Shown here: piece after piece, positions 22,609 through 33,961 of the stretch
How positions within the stretch are numbered: position 1 is the stretch's first letter
Layout of the letters: each line of letters begins with the position of its first letter
NCBI GenBank assembly: GCA_022225965.2
Contig: JAKJXP020000068.1
Coordinates: 185,079 to 249,078, forward strand
Direction of reading: 5' to 3'
DNA length: 64,000 bases
Source: Diatrype stigma
Lineage: Eukaryota; Ascomycota; Sordariomycetes; Xylariales; Diatrypaceae
Notes under the pieces: model-generated
What the model was told of the DNA's origin: nothing
Seen by the model: only the letters and a program-made list of their open reading frames with translations
Databases searched by the model: none
Program-made: the position numbers and the translations under genes

Positions 22609-24249
22609 GTTTGAGCTATTGGATGAGCTATTCCAATTTTGTTATTCTCCAAGTCAGTCGGACGATGAGCGGACGAGGAAGCGGGTGCGGGTATCGTGCG
22701 GATAGGATAGGATAGGATACGAACGGATAGGTCAGGTCAGGTCAGGTCAGGTGGGCATCGTGGCTTTTCATCGTATTGTTCTGGAAGCCCCGGAAAGACA
22801 TCGTGTGTCTTCTTGTCATCGTTTTGGCGCATTCTTCATGCCCCGCGTACGATCGTGCGTGCGTGTCTCATCTGTCTCGCGTTTCTTTCTCATGTTCCTC
22901 TGGGCTCAGTGGGTGACGACGACGACAATGATGATGATGATGACTATGGTTATGATTACGATGGGATAATGAAACAGGAGGAGGGAAAGATCATGCGATG
23001 GCAACAGGCCGAGGCTGAATCACTAATACACGGCTGCGGGTATTGGATGGGGAGTGGAGCCCGATGGAATGGGTGGAAGAAAAGGGGGATTACGAGACCT
23101 CGATGTTGGTTCGTGCCGCGATGTGCTCTCGTGTTATAGTTAATTGGCAATTCTGGGGACGGAGCCTTGCAGGCTCGGCGACCTGGCCACGTGCTAGGCG
23201 TAGGACAGCGGTCTTGCGAGGCGACGAAAAGAAAGAGGATATCAAATAAGAGGAGTTCTCCTAATGTGTCAGCTGGATGAACCTTTGCTTTCCCTTTTGG
23301 TTCTATCGATGTCCTCTAGCACTTCTAGTACGAGTGTGGCTTTCCTGAAGGGGGATCTGCGTCATCTCGCAGGATCGAATCCGGGAACGATGCCTTACGT
23401 TGCTCAGATTTGCCCAACCCCTGAGATCGCGTGTGGACCGTTGGTTGTATTGCATGGTCGGACCTCGAACCGGCCAAGGCAGGATGAAATGCCAAAATTG
23501 TTGGGGATGAGGGGGCCAGGTTAGGTTTCAATATCAGCCTGAGCACTGGGACCTGAATCGATGGGACGCCTCAGAGGTACTCTACGCGAAACCTCATCGA
23601 AGATAATGAATGTGTCATCGTTCCTAGCAAACGAAGGCGGCCGCCAGTCCAATGGTACGCGCCGAGGCCCGTCAAATGTGCATCCGCTGAAGGATGGACT
23701 CGCCGCCCCGACTCGGATAGGCACGAAAGCCTGCTTCCGGGCCCCTCGTTGAATGTATCCGACAGACTACCCGATGACAAGGTGTAATATCACGCGTTTC
23801 CATCGCAGCACCTCTGTACTGGAGAAGAGAAGGATAAGAAGCGGCGCTCCTCTCTTGGACAAACCCAGTGGAATGATCTCGCGGTTCGGACTGTTTGAGG
23901 AAATAACTAGGTACAGCCGAGAATATATCAAGATACGTTTTTTCCCGAACAAGTTTAAAATAGGAATAAAGTGTCCTCGTGTTCGGAGACCTTTCTAGAT
24001 TCAAGGAGACGCTGGATGTTCAAATAACCCTCCACTCATCGGGACAAAAGGCCCTTCGCTTACAAGAGCGACAATCATTCTACTGAGGAAACGGAAAGAA
24101 AACACTCTAGCCCCTTCAGCCAACAAAGTGGAGTGGTCCCTGTCACGGCGGAACCCCCTGGATTACCATTATTCTTCTTTTACCCCCTTTTTTGATCTTC
24201 TATAGGACAAAAACGTGAGAATACGTCACATTCAATATCACATCATACC
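22609..24249. other. Spacer between Cys-rich genes 1 and 2, with GGATA and GGTCA pentanucleotide repeats
   Basis: No gene supported. Two short tandem repeats sit at about 22704-22725 (GGATA units) and 22730-22751 (GGTCA units) in the presumed 3' UTR of gene 1. A GA/AT trinucleotide patch lies at about 22915-22965. The remainder is the upstream region of gene 2. Confidence 0.5.
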
Positions 24250-24627
24250 ATGTGCACCGAGACGGCCTACACCCTCCGATGCGAGCACGTCGTGTCGCGC
24301 ACCATGTACTGCGCGGACGCACCCGCCCCATCATCCTCGTCGCGAGGCGGCAGCAACAGCGGCCGCAAGGCACGGAAGACATGCAGCAGGGTGATCCGTA
24401 ACGCGGTCCCGTGGCCGCCGCCGCCCGAGTTCGGGGCCCAGGCGGCCATGTGCCCCCTGGGGGCCCAGTGCCCGTTCGAGGCGCGAGGGGGGTACTGGAA
24501 CTGCTGCTGGTGCGGGAAGGAGTGGAACGAGCAGGGGCGCTGCAGCTGCGTCATGATCATCGACAGGCAGGAGTACCGGTGCGAGCACATCTGCTGCGAG
24601 ACATGCGAGGCTGCTACCGAGACCTAG
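24250..24627 (+). CDS. Small Cys-rich tandem-family protein 2
   Basis: Second paralogue, 125 residues, intronless as read. It keeps the full pattern: MC at the start, C-x-H then YC (LRCEHVVSRTMYC), a single Cys after a Ser/Arg linker, then MCPLGAQC, GGYWNCCWC, and GRCSC. The end motif is C-x-H-x2-C-x2-C (CEHICCETC). The closest match to gene 3 is CPL, then W-N-C-C-x-C, then C-x-H-x-C-C-x2-C. After the TAG at 24625-24627 the same frame stays open for 55 more codons, including a Lys/Ala/Glu-rich run (24661-24714). A charged tail may therefore have been lost to a nonsense change or be added by readthrough or splicing. It has no signal peptide. The function is unknown; zinc binding is inferred from Cys/His spacing. 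Confidence 0.7.
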   Translation: MCTETAYTLRCEHVVSRTMYCADAPAPSSSSRGGSNSGRKARKTCSRVIRNAVPWPPPPEFGAQAAMCPLGAQCPFEARGGYWNCCWCGKEWNEQGRCSCVMIIDRQEYRCEHICCETCEAATET

Positions 24628-26245
24628 CCTCGGGTAGGAGGGGAAGGAGGAGGGGAGGAGCCCAAGGCCAAGACCAAGGCCGAAGTCAAGTTCGAGGCCG
24701 AGGCTAAGGGGAAAGAGGTAGGTGGCAACGGAGATAGGTACCTAATGTTTGGGGGGCAAGACAGGAGGGGTCGGTGGGAATTTCAGCGAGAGTAACGAGA
24801 CGAGTTGGGGTTTCACAAAAGGGGCACCGAGTAAGCAGAGCGAGGCAGGGATACAGGGTACAAAGGTCGGTGATAGCATAAGGAAAAACACCCATCATCT
24901 ACGAGCCTCGTGTTAGAGAAAAGGCAGTTACAGTTAATAATGAGAAATATAGCCGTTCCCCCCCAGACCCCCGGGCCAGTCCGCAGTGAGAGAAAACCGG
25001 GGCTGACATCAATGTTTTACTCCTTCATCTGACGTGCGTTGGCTCACGTGCTTATCATAGGCTCGACAGCCGTGGCGTGTCGTAGCGTTCTGTAAAGCAT
25101 TTGCAAAAAGTAACACCTGCTCCCACGCCCGAAAAACAACATGACGGCCCCGCAAAATGGTTGGGCAGTAAGGTTATCGTGTAGATCAGTAATCATGAAA
25201 GTCACGATGTCGAAGGGGCTTCGAAGAAGAATGAGCCCAAAAAGGCATCTTTAAGAGGCTTGGATTGCGAAGCCTCGTCGGGCGGTCGGTGAAGTATGTG
25301 TGTGGGGGAACAAGCTGCCAGGGGTTGGGGGGAGAAGGAAGGGAGGGAAAGAGGAAAAGAAAGAAAGAAAGAAAGAAAAAGAAAGGATGAAGAATGGGAT
25401 GAACGGAAAAGCTTGCGAGCGGGGGGGGGAGAGAAAAAGCAAGCACTTTAGAGTTCCTATTTATGACTGGTGGATCGCCCGGTCCGTCGTACGTAGGGTT
25501 GTTGTTGGGGCTGGCCCTATGCAGACCGGTAGTAGATCGCCATGAGCCTGGCCCCTGGTAAAGATCGGATAGATCCAGATCTCCGCCAGATGGCTGGCGG
25601 CAGGGTATATTATTCGAGAGGCGCCAGATCTGTGGGAACCAGCAAGGTTTGTTCAGCAGGAAACAGCGTCATACAGACGCACATATGATCGACGGCCCAA
25701 TACCATGGTTCCCTTATACCCGGATGATATGAAGCAGATATGTGCCAGGGGGGTGGTCAGCCTATCGTGTTGCTCGCAGACCCCATTGAGCTGGCACACC
25801 TGGTTGCACTAGTCGTATTCATGCACCCGAAACATGGCTGACTTTTGTATCGATATCTTCGCCCGGCCGTATAGGACTCTGTCGAGGATGGCTAAGACAT
25901 GATTCTGTAGCGGAGCAGCCATCCCTGTCGCGGAACTGCTATATGTCCCCCGCGAAAGCCTCATCTTCAGGGCCAGTGGTCCTGCCTGTCGTATGGCCAA
26001 GCATTCTTCTTTTCCACTCGGTTGCTCCGGGCAGGGATCACGTAACATGAAAGTCAGTAGGCTCAACAGAAAGGCCGAGGTGACTCAGGGAGCGCAGAGA
26101 TACACAACGGGCTCAGGGGAACGAGGAATATTACCATATAAAGATAGGGGAGCCGGTTGTGGTGAGCTGCCCACCTACCTTAGATGACTAGCTCGCTTTT
26201 TCTACCCCTTTTCGTACGTATCAACCGTTACCGACTTCGAGAAAG
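24628..26245. other. Spacer between Cys-rich genes 2 and 3
   Basis: Contains the open in-frame extension of gene 2 (24628-24792), a purine-rich GAAA repeat patch (about 25335-25390), and the promoter region of gene 3. No other gene recognised. Confidence 0.5.
26137..26143 (+). promoter_or_regulatory. TATA box of Cys-rich gene 3
   Basis: TATAAAG lies 109 bp upstream of the ATG at 26246 in otherwise GC-richer sequence, a normal distance for a fungal core promoter. Confidence 0.5.
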
Positions 26246-26985
26246 ATGTGTCACGGACATCCTCATTACCATCCATGCTCGCACACGTCGGTCAAATGGC
26301 TCTACTGCCCCGAGGCCAAATACGATATGGCAACCGGGTATGAGGCACCATGCGGGAACCCAATCTATTCAGCTGTCCAGTCGACAAACGTCAACTGTCC
26401 GTTACAAAACTGCAACTTCAAGAAGCTGAAGGGCAGTTGGAATTGCTGTGTGTGTAACAAGGGGCCGAACTCTCAGGGGTGGTGCACCGTACCGAGAAGC
26501 GTCCAGGACTGGAACCCACTAACCCGGAGGTACGAGGTAATGGAGATGCCCTGTGGGCATGGCTGTTGTAGTAACTGCACCAGAGCCCGTGAGTCTCCTT
26601 ATGGCAGATCGTCATCGCCATCATCGTCGTCGTCATCGTCGTCGTCGCCGCGTAAGCTGACCCCGGACCAGCCTCCTCGAGAGGGTCGAGTCCCGAAGTG
26701 TCGTTCCCAGAAGGCGGCCGAAACGGCAAGTCCGGTCGTAAGTCGCACGGCGGCTCCAGGAGCAACGGACACAAGCGGACCACGACGTACGATTATACAG
26801 GAAGCTTCCCCGCGGTGACGGAAGAGGAGGACCCTGAAGTGGTGGCAGTAGCAGCGGCAACAACATCGCCCCGGATTCGGGGGTCTCGCAAGTCAGGCCA
26901 CGACACGACCGCCGACCACTCATCCAAAAGAACAAAGTCTTCCGGCAGCAAGGGATCATCACACAAGGGTCGCAAACATCACTGA
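26246..26985 (+). CDS. Small Cys-rich tandem-family protein 3 with basic Ser/Lys tail
   Basis: Third paralogue. Exon 1 (26246-26588) encodes the shared domain: MC, CSH then YC (HPCSHTSVKWLYCPEA), PCGN, NCPLQNC, GSWNCCVC, GWC, and the end motif CGHGCCSNC. A GTGAGT donor at 26589, a CTGAC branch site (26657-26661) and AG at 26697-26698 define a 110-bp intron. Exon 2 (26699-26985) then adds a basic tail rich in Ser, Lys, Arg and Gly ending GRKHH; total 209 residues. The frame without splicing would instead read a TCG repeat as poly-Ser and stop at 26818; the spliced model is preferred because of the branch site and the ordered charged tail. The basic tail hints at nuclear or nucleic-acid association, which is inference. 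The family is not recognised. Confidence 0.7.
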
Positions 26986-29900
26986 GGAAGGCAGCAAGCA
27001 CTTGATAGATATACGATACCTTCATCGGAAAAGAAATACCAGATTAGCATAATGGTTAATAAGTCTGTACATGCAAATGGAACTATGAACTTGCCTATAT
27101 GTATATATACTACGCAGCAGAACAGAAAAATCAACATTCGTTTTCGTAACCCGGCACATGGTCTAGACTACCGCAGCGCGAGGCCAGCATCGTTGCCAAT
27201 GCCATGGTAGTGCACATGTTCACATCACCTGTTCGACTATCAGCGTAAGTGAAGTGCCCCTATTGACACTCCTGCTTCGTGGGTAGTGATGATGAAGTCT
27301 AGGGTTGTTGGACTGAACTTTCCTAGGGGAAGCCATAGTTATGAAGTAGTCGAGAGTGGGCCTACAGCTGCCTAAAGGCATGATGTTCTACTGCCGGCAA
27401 CCGCTGCCGGTGACCTATCACATCTCATCACATAGGTAGGAATAGATGATATGACCTGGTAGGCATTCACACTACCTACCCTAACGTAATAAGATACACG
27501 CATGTGCCTGTTGCGTATCACTTCCAATAACGAATAGTCAAGCTTACTCTATCTTCACTCGTCAGCATGGCTTAGGTGAAGCAATTCCACCCGGGAATGG
27601 GATCTTCTGAAAAGATGCAGAAGCCGTCCCGACCCTATAGATGATCCTTAGCCTACCGAACGTGCCCAAGCAAACCCATACCGAGGAAGCCCCCTCGCAG
27701 AACCAACGACCCCAAGATACATGCTTGGGCTGCTACACCAACGTGAATACGCCTGTGGTTCTCTGTAGCTGACACTTCATGGAAACACGTGTAGGCGGCT
27801 CTAAGAGCGCGCAGGACGTCCTGCTTGACTCTTGTAGCTGCCCCGTCAGTGACCATGTACGCGAAGCGCGATATATATATACCAAAGCTGACTCAGTCTG
27901 CCCGCAGTACGATGAAAATGCTTCGAAGAAACACAAGGAGGCCAAGCCATACCTCCACCCGGTAGGCTATCGTCCCTGGCACCCAACCTACCTACCCCAT
28001 TGGCCTTGGGTAGGACAATAGAGAGTGAAGGTCAGGGAACATTACTCCCGTACATCGTCGTGGCAGGGGTACTTTAGGGGGGAGGGATTTGGATACATGA
28101 AGCCTGATTTTTTTTAAGTGCGTGCGTGGGCTATAGTCAGCAAAGGCGGCACAAGGAAGCCCCCTATCCTATTGTTGCATTCATCACACGCAGCCAATGG
28201 GACCCTCCACGAACCACACTGGAAGTGGAGCATGGCGCCGTCCTACATAGACACGCGGGCGACGACTGCAACGGCCTTTTTCGAAGACGTCGGTGGAGGG
28301 GAGCTGGGATCAATTGGGAAGGTTATCAAGCCCCCCATTAGGATTGTTCTCAACCCCCCCTTTTTTTACCTGTTTTAGAAATTCAGATAGATAAATGCCC
28401 GTTGGAATTGCAAGCTGAAACAGCAACACACACACACACACACCCTCTCTCTCTCATGCGGTCAAGATCCTACCTCATATATACCACGCACGAAAACACT
28501 GCAACCAGAGCCACGTGGCAATTGATGAATGGGTTGCTTGATTGATACTAGAACTCTGGCGAACGCTACGCGAGAGCATTGACTGAGGCTTTAGTACCTA
28601 CCGTTCTTCATGTCGAGCGACAGTGTCTGTCTCCCCCGTTACAAGAGTTTCGAGGTACCGGGTTCTTCTCATAATACAGGACATCCGTTGGCTTGTAGTT
28701 AGGCCTCGCAGGCCAGGGAACAAGGAGACGCTCAACAATCATGGGTCACGAGGAAGCTTTGTTAACAGATAACCTGAACAGGATATATTGTTATACTTTA
28801 CTGTGTGTGATCCGTGGAGGACTCGAGTCGATAAAGTGATCTCATACGGTCGTGAAAGGACAATGCCATGGTATAGTTACATGTATACGCTTGTTTGATC
28901 CATGTGTATATAACCATGAGTACTAGGGTCTGCGCGTTGGCAAGATCCCTTAGAAAGTATGGGGCAGCGGTAACTTATGTATGTGCCACGTGGGAGAGGC
29001 AGTCCGTTAGGGGTCACAGAGCAGGCGAATCCTGGTCGGTGCAGTTATTTCTGGTTGATGATAAGTTCATGATAGGTTTATTATTAGCCCTAGCGATGAA
29101 TAATCGTAGCATGTCAGGAGGTACGAGATACGTACGTAGTATAGTATACCTACGTCGTACATAAATATACATGTAGGTAAGCCTGGATGACCTCGAGAGC
29201 TAGGTATAATGTCATGACTGGGAACCCCTCGACAAAGGTATTGCTGTAACAGCAGTCGCAGTGTCGGCTGGCTGGCTGGCTGGTAGGCGGGGGGCGTTTC
29301 CGCATCGCAGATGCTGTTTCTCCAAACGCCACGTGCAGGACCTGCAGTGCTCTCTTACACGACGAATCTGACGGGTCTAAACCTAGCGAGTAACAGATGG
29401 TCGATCCCATGCCGCATTGGGACGCACCCACGTGCGGCGGAAGAACTACATGTACTAGGGAGGTTGGGGAAGCGTTCGCCGAAGCCGTCGCCGAGGTATT
29501 ATAAAGATCGGCTTTGGGCTCGGCGATATCAGGGTGTTACGGCCGTGGGACATACGCTTGAAAACCCGGATATCCAGGTATTTTCACTTGTGTATGATGA
29601 CATTGCACAGGACGGAGAGCTAGGGCTGGCTTGTTTATAGTCTGATATAGTAGGATGTGTGTACATGGGATAATACTACATACTTCATAGGTATGTATAT
29701 AACCGGGTTGTGGTTGATTAACTGTGGTGGTGTGTTATAGTTCGTATGAATGTGATTATAAACAGCTTTTCCACGACGCAAAGCGTGGTTTCTTGACAAT
29801 GATGGTTAACTACTAGACTATCTAAAGCTGGAGGTGCCCAATTGGACATATATGATATCACATTCGGCAGTGGCTGAGTGGTTAATATCAGTTGAAGATG

Positions 29901-32146
29901 GAAGTGACGTGATAGTCCAGCCTGGACAATCACCACCATTTCCAGCATTGTTTTCGTCATGGCCTACTTATCCCTAATGGACTAGCTCAGGTGATAAGTT
30001 GACATGAACCGACATGGCGGCTAGGAGTGGTTATAAGGGTGATCAGGTTCAACCCCTAGACTACAGTCATCCGAAGACGCCAATAACACAGTGACACTTG
30101 ACTCAGCAGCCTACTGCCTACCTACTACCTAGCATACGGCCTACCTAAGGAAGGTTAGCTGAATACATATCTGCGACGACTAGCGACGACGGCCTAGATA
30201 CGCGCAAATAGGCCCCCCCGCTGATGGCCCTATCACAGGCAATCAGTCAGACAACCCTTATCAACAGTTCACCCCTTGGCCCCCCCGTGGGCGACCCCTG
30301 GAATTGAGAACATGGCGACAGGGAACGGAGTGTCACCTGCATGATCCATGGATGCGGGGGCAATCATCGTCCACTTTGATCCTGCGGTTTCCCATGTGGC
30401 AGCACCCTTGAACACAGCTAGTCAACCCGTCGCTACCGTCGCTACCGTCGCTGTCCAGTTACCGCTATCCATGGACTATAGGTAGGCAAGGTAGGCCGTC
30501 ATATGCCATGTTCTATGGATAGAAGCAGTTCGCATCGACGTATGCTTGACGATGTATGTATGCTGAAACCCACGTGGATCTGCGAAGGACTTGCGCATTC
30601 GTATATACGTCCGAAGCATGGCAATATGTGGTGGCGGTGGTGTATATTACCTACCTGACTAGAAGATCTCAGCTCAAGTACTTCGTAGGCCTGTGCATGT
30701 AGAATTGCCCGAGTGCTAAAACAACCTGGAAGTGAACCATCTAACGATATGGCAGTAGTTATGGTTAATTACGAAATAAATACATACATAGTCAGACGCT
30801 ATACATAGTCGGACGCTCTAGACACTTCGTACGGCCACTAATACTAACTGCATAGGTAGTTAGCACAGACAATCCACAAGAACTATCTGGTCTTGTCTTG
30901 ACTATATACTTTACCTATCTTACTTTGCATGATCGTAACAATCCAGCCGAGGTTCGAAAGTAAAACTACCTCAGGTGCCCATGAATTAAAACCAGATGGA
31001 ATTCATACGCAAGTCGCGCACGCGCCACTGATATAGGTAGGTATGGATGTATGTATGGTGCTTACTTCGAGTGTGTAGCATTCGGTAGCCTGTATGTATG
31101 AGCGCCAACCGATCATATCCTCTATAAGGCAGGAGTCGCAGGCAGACAGACAGGCAGTGTTGCAACGGGCCTGACGGACTGCAGTCGAACCACGTGTATC
31201 TAGTGGCTGAGTGTATCTTGTGGTGGCTCTCAACCCCTCGACATGGAATTGTTGCGGAATGGTCACGTACTGGCCGCCCGGAGAGTTTAACAGTGTAGTA
31301 TTCCTGTAGTATCCAGAGCCCAAGGCTGTTGAGGAGTTTCAAGTTTCAGAGCTACCATATAAGTAAGCAGATGGGGTAGGTACCTATCATCCCCCTTTAC
31401 TATCCATAATCCGTCTTTATCAGACTAGCGACTGCTGGTTCGCATTACAATACCTACAAGGTCCTGCAGGCACATTCTGACATTTTTCTACATATTGCGG
31501 GTGGAGTAGTTTATTACTTAAATACTCGAATCGCTTGACAAATAAATGAATAAATAAACTGATGAATTGACTGACTATTATGTACTTGTACCTACCTTTT
31601 TACAAGCAAGTGAGTAGTGATTAGCCCCCGAAGCTTCCCTAGGAGTGTCGGATCCCAATCCAGCCATTCCATTCAATTGAACCAAGAGTCAAAGTCGAGA
31701 CTCAAGACTCAAGACCTTAGACAAGATAAGGGCAGGGGCAGGGACAGGGACAGGGGATAGACAGGGGTCGCCGTTCATTTGTACACACTAAATTATACAT
31801 AATCCCAACCAAACCTTGTTCTTTCGTCTCCCTGTCTCTGCCTCTGTCTGCCAGTCTGCCCAATCCATCCACCCAGTCTGTTCCGCCTGTCTGCCTGTCT
31901 GCCTGCTGTTCCACTGCCTATCTGTCTGCCTGTCAGTCACCCCGTCAGCCACCCCGTCCCCAACTCCTACTTCTACTAATTATCCAGATATCCAGATTAT
32001 CGTATCATCGTTCCAGCCCAGCCAGCGTCTTGCAAACTTTATTTCGCCAAACCACCACAAAAGAAACATACCCTTGATTTCCCTTGACTCGCGACCCTAC
32101 GCCATTACCTTGAAGAGGAAACGTATATAATAAATACAGAGTCAAG
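26986..32146. other. Long gene-poor intergenic region (5.2 kb)
   Basis: No supported protein gene. Contains short CA/CT repeats (28424-28459), CTGG units (about 29268-29283), several TACCTA motifs (30118-30150, 31020-31030, 31375-31390), Pol III-like boxes (29871-30056), and a CTGTCTGCC-rich tract (31830-31935) just before the next gene. Short frames lack codon bias and domains. Confidence 0.5.
29871..30056 (+). other. Pol III A-box and B-box-like motifs (possible tRNA/SINE relic)
   Basis: TGGCTGAGTGG at 29871-29881 matches the tRNA Ser/Leu A-box. A second A-box-like TAGCTCAGGTG lies at 29983-29993. GGTTCAACCCC at 30046-30056 matches the B-box consensus. However, I could not fold an acceptor stem or a clean T-stem, so this is not an intact tRNA. 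It may be a degenerate tRNA or tRNA-derived SINE, or chance. Confidence 0.3.
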
Positions 32147-32778
32147 ATGCCGACCTCGTTAGAATCTTCCCGCCCAATCATGGCACCATCTGTAAGTCGG
32201 TCCCTATTCACCTCGCCGTCTCCTTTTCCCCAAGAAAAACCAGCAGATTGCTACCAGCGGCGCCCCCAATCCACCATCACCATCACCATCGTCGTTACCA
32301 TCAATCGCCAGTGTCATTCTCGTCGCCGTCTTCTACGTGCCATCGCTTGAGTCTAGATGGTAGCACGCCGCTAGACCGCCTCATCCAACTAGCTAGCTGG
32401 CTAACCCTGCCTCTCCCCTCCTCGCAGGTCACTTCCAACCGCACATCCGTCCGCTTCAGCACATACAGCATGGCGCCCTCCATGACCCCGACGGTGCGCA
32501 CCACCGACAGCGCCCAGGCCGAGATCACCCACATCGAGACGGGCCTGGCGCGGATGGAGAACAAGGCCCTGTCGCAGCAGCGCGTCGTGCTGTCCGAGGA
32601 GAAGACCGACAAGTTCGGCAAGCTGGCCCTCGGCGCCAAGCTCGACCGCGCCCTCGACCGCAGGATGTCCGGCCAGGACGCCGTCATGAAGCCCCGGCTA
32701 AGGAAGCGCGAGGCCAGCAACAGCGACAGCGAGAAGGAGAACGAAAAGGAGAGCGAGAACGAGAAGAAGGCCGAGTAA
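32147..32778 (+). CDS. Uncharacterised small charged protein
   Basis: Two exons, 32147-32191 and 32428-32778, give 131 residues. The donor is GTAAGT at 32192, the acceptor CTCGCAG ends at 32427, and phase 0 is kept. The first 35 residues are Ser/Thr-rich. The central part is helical and looks conserved (ITHIETGLARMENKALSQQR, then LGAKLDRALDRRMSGQDAVM). The tail is highly charged Lys/Glu/Ser (SDSEKENEKESENEKKAE) with apparent CK2-type sites. I believe similar short proteins occur widely in filamentous ascomycetes without an assigned function, but I cannot name a domain. A start inside the 5' intron or at the internal ATG 32470 is possible; the spliced start is preferred because of the clean splice sites. 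No signal peptide. Confidence 0.7.
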
Positions 32779-33961
32779 AGGGCCCAGCCGGCCAAGGCGG
32801 CAACACGGAAATTAAAAAAAAGACAAGAAAATACGTGAAAGAAAGATCATCATTATACGACTGGCATAGCATAGCATAGGCTGGCTGACTGGCTGGCTTG
32901 CTCAGGACAAGAAATATATCGGGGCCAATTCGCTCGTATTATGGGCCACCAGCATCGCGAGACCTTTGGAACCCAACAAGATACTCGGATGACTGGCTAG
33001 GTCGAGGTCTTCGTCACCCGCATCAAGACTGGGACATTCGCTTCGACTCGCTTGCTTGCTTCCTTGCTTACTCGTTACCCGAGCGGCTGGCAGGACTACG
33101 TGCTGGATCTTTTTCCTGGTTTATCCAGACACTACTGAACTACCCCTATTGGTCTATCCGCCGGCTGTTGGTTGACTTTCTGGAAAGAGAGAGAGGGGGG
33201 AAGAGAGATGTAATTTCGAATCTTGGGCTTTGGGAAACGGGGCTTTTATTATCAAGGATGCCATGAATCATTATGGAAACTCATTACATGTAGGATATGA
33301 GCGATGTAATCACGACGTAACCCTCGTTTTTAATGATTGCATTGCGAGGACGGCCGGAAGCAGGACGGCCGACTATATAGCTACATCAATATACCCCTCA
33401 TAGCGATCAAACTGCATATATATATGTGTGTTCTTAAGGAAGGACGGACGAGCCAAGTCGGAGATGCCGCTGAATCTCATATAACTCTTCAGCATACACA
33501 CGCATCTTCAATTTGATTAGACTGCTTTATGTGTACTACTTACTACGGATTGTAGGCTTTCCATCCCGTGTGGGAAGAAGGCCTCGCGTACGGAAAAGTG
33601 GGAAGCGATAGATAGCTAGGTTAGGATTCGAGTGAATATATTAGGCATTGACAACCTGAACCGGTTCGCTCTACCACTAAAGACAGCAGCAAACGCCCTA
33701 ACACCACATACGAGACAAAAGCCCCTCCCCATCCCCCCAAAACACTCATAGATATATAGGTGCCTATGTATACGCACGCAGGACGAGTTGAGCTGAGCAT
33801 GCATGCATGCATGCAGCATGCAGCATGCGACATCCATCCATTGCTCAGCATCTTCTTTCCGCTCCCACCCCCCTCAAACTAGCTGATTGCCCGTTGGCTT
33901 GACTCCCCTTCCCTTCCCATCTTTCTCAGCTTTCACGGCACACCTCACCTCACAAGGCCCT
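32779..33961. other. Convergent intergenic region
   Basis: 3' flanks of the small charged protein gene and of Sec72. An open frame at 32898-33266 has no ATG start and no domain. A GCATGC repeat lies at 33795-33830. Nothing else seen. Confidence 0.5.

Noticed and set aside
23366..23393. GGATCGAATCC as a tRNA B-box
   Set aside because: No matching T-stem, A-box or acceptor stem nearby.
26589..26818. Poly-Ser C-terminus of Cys-rich gene 3
   Set aside because: Better explained as read-through into a 110-bp intron with donor, branch site and acceptor; kept only as a possible retained form.
28424..28459. CA/CT run as a regulatory element
   Set aside because: Ordinary microsatellite with no gene start nearby.
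31816..32130. Cys/Leu-rich frame before the gene at 32147
   Set aside because: Arises from a CTGTCTGCC simple-repeat tract; no start context or conservation cue.
32898..33266. Open frame of 122 codons after the small charged protein gene
   Set aside because: Starts at TTG, not ATG, lies in a 3' flank and has no domain or codon bias.
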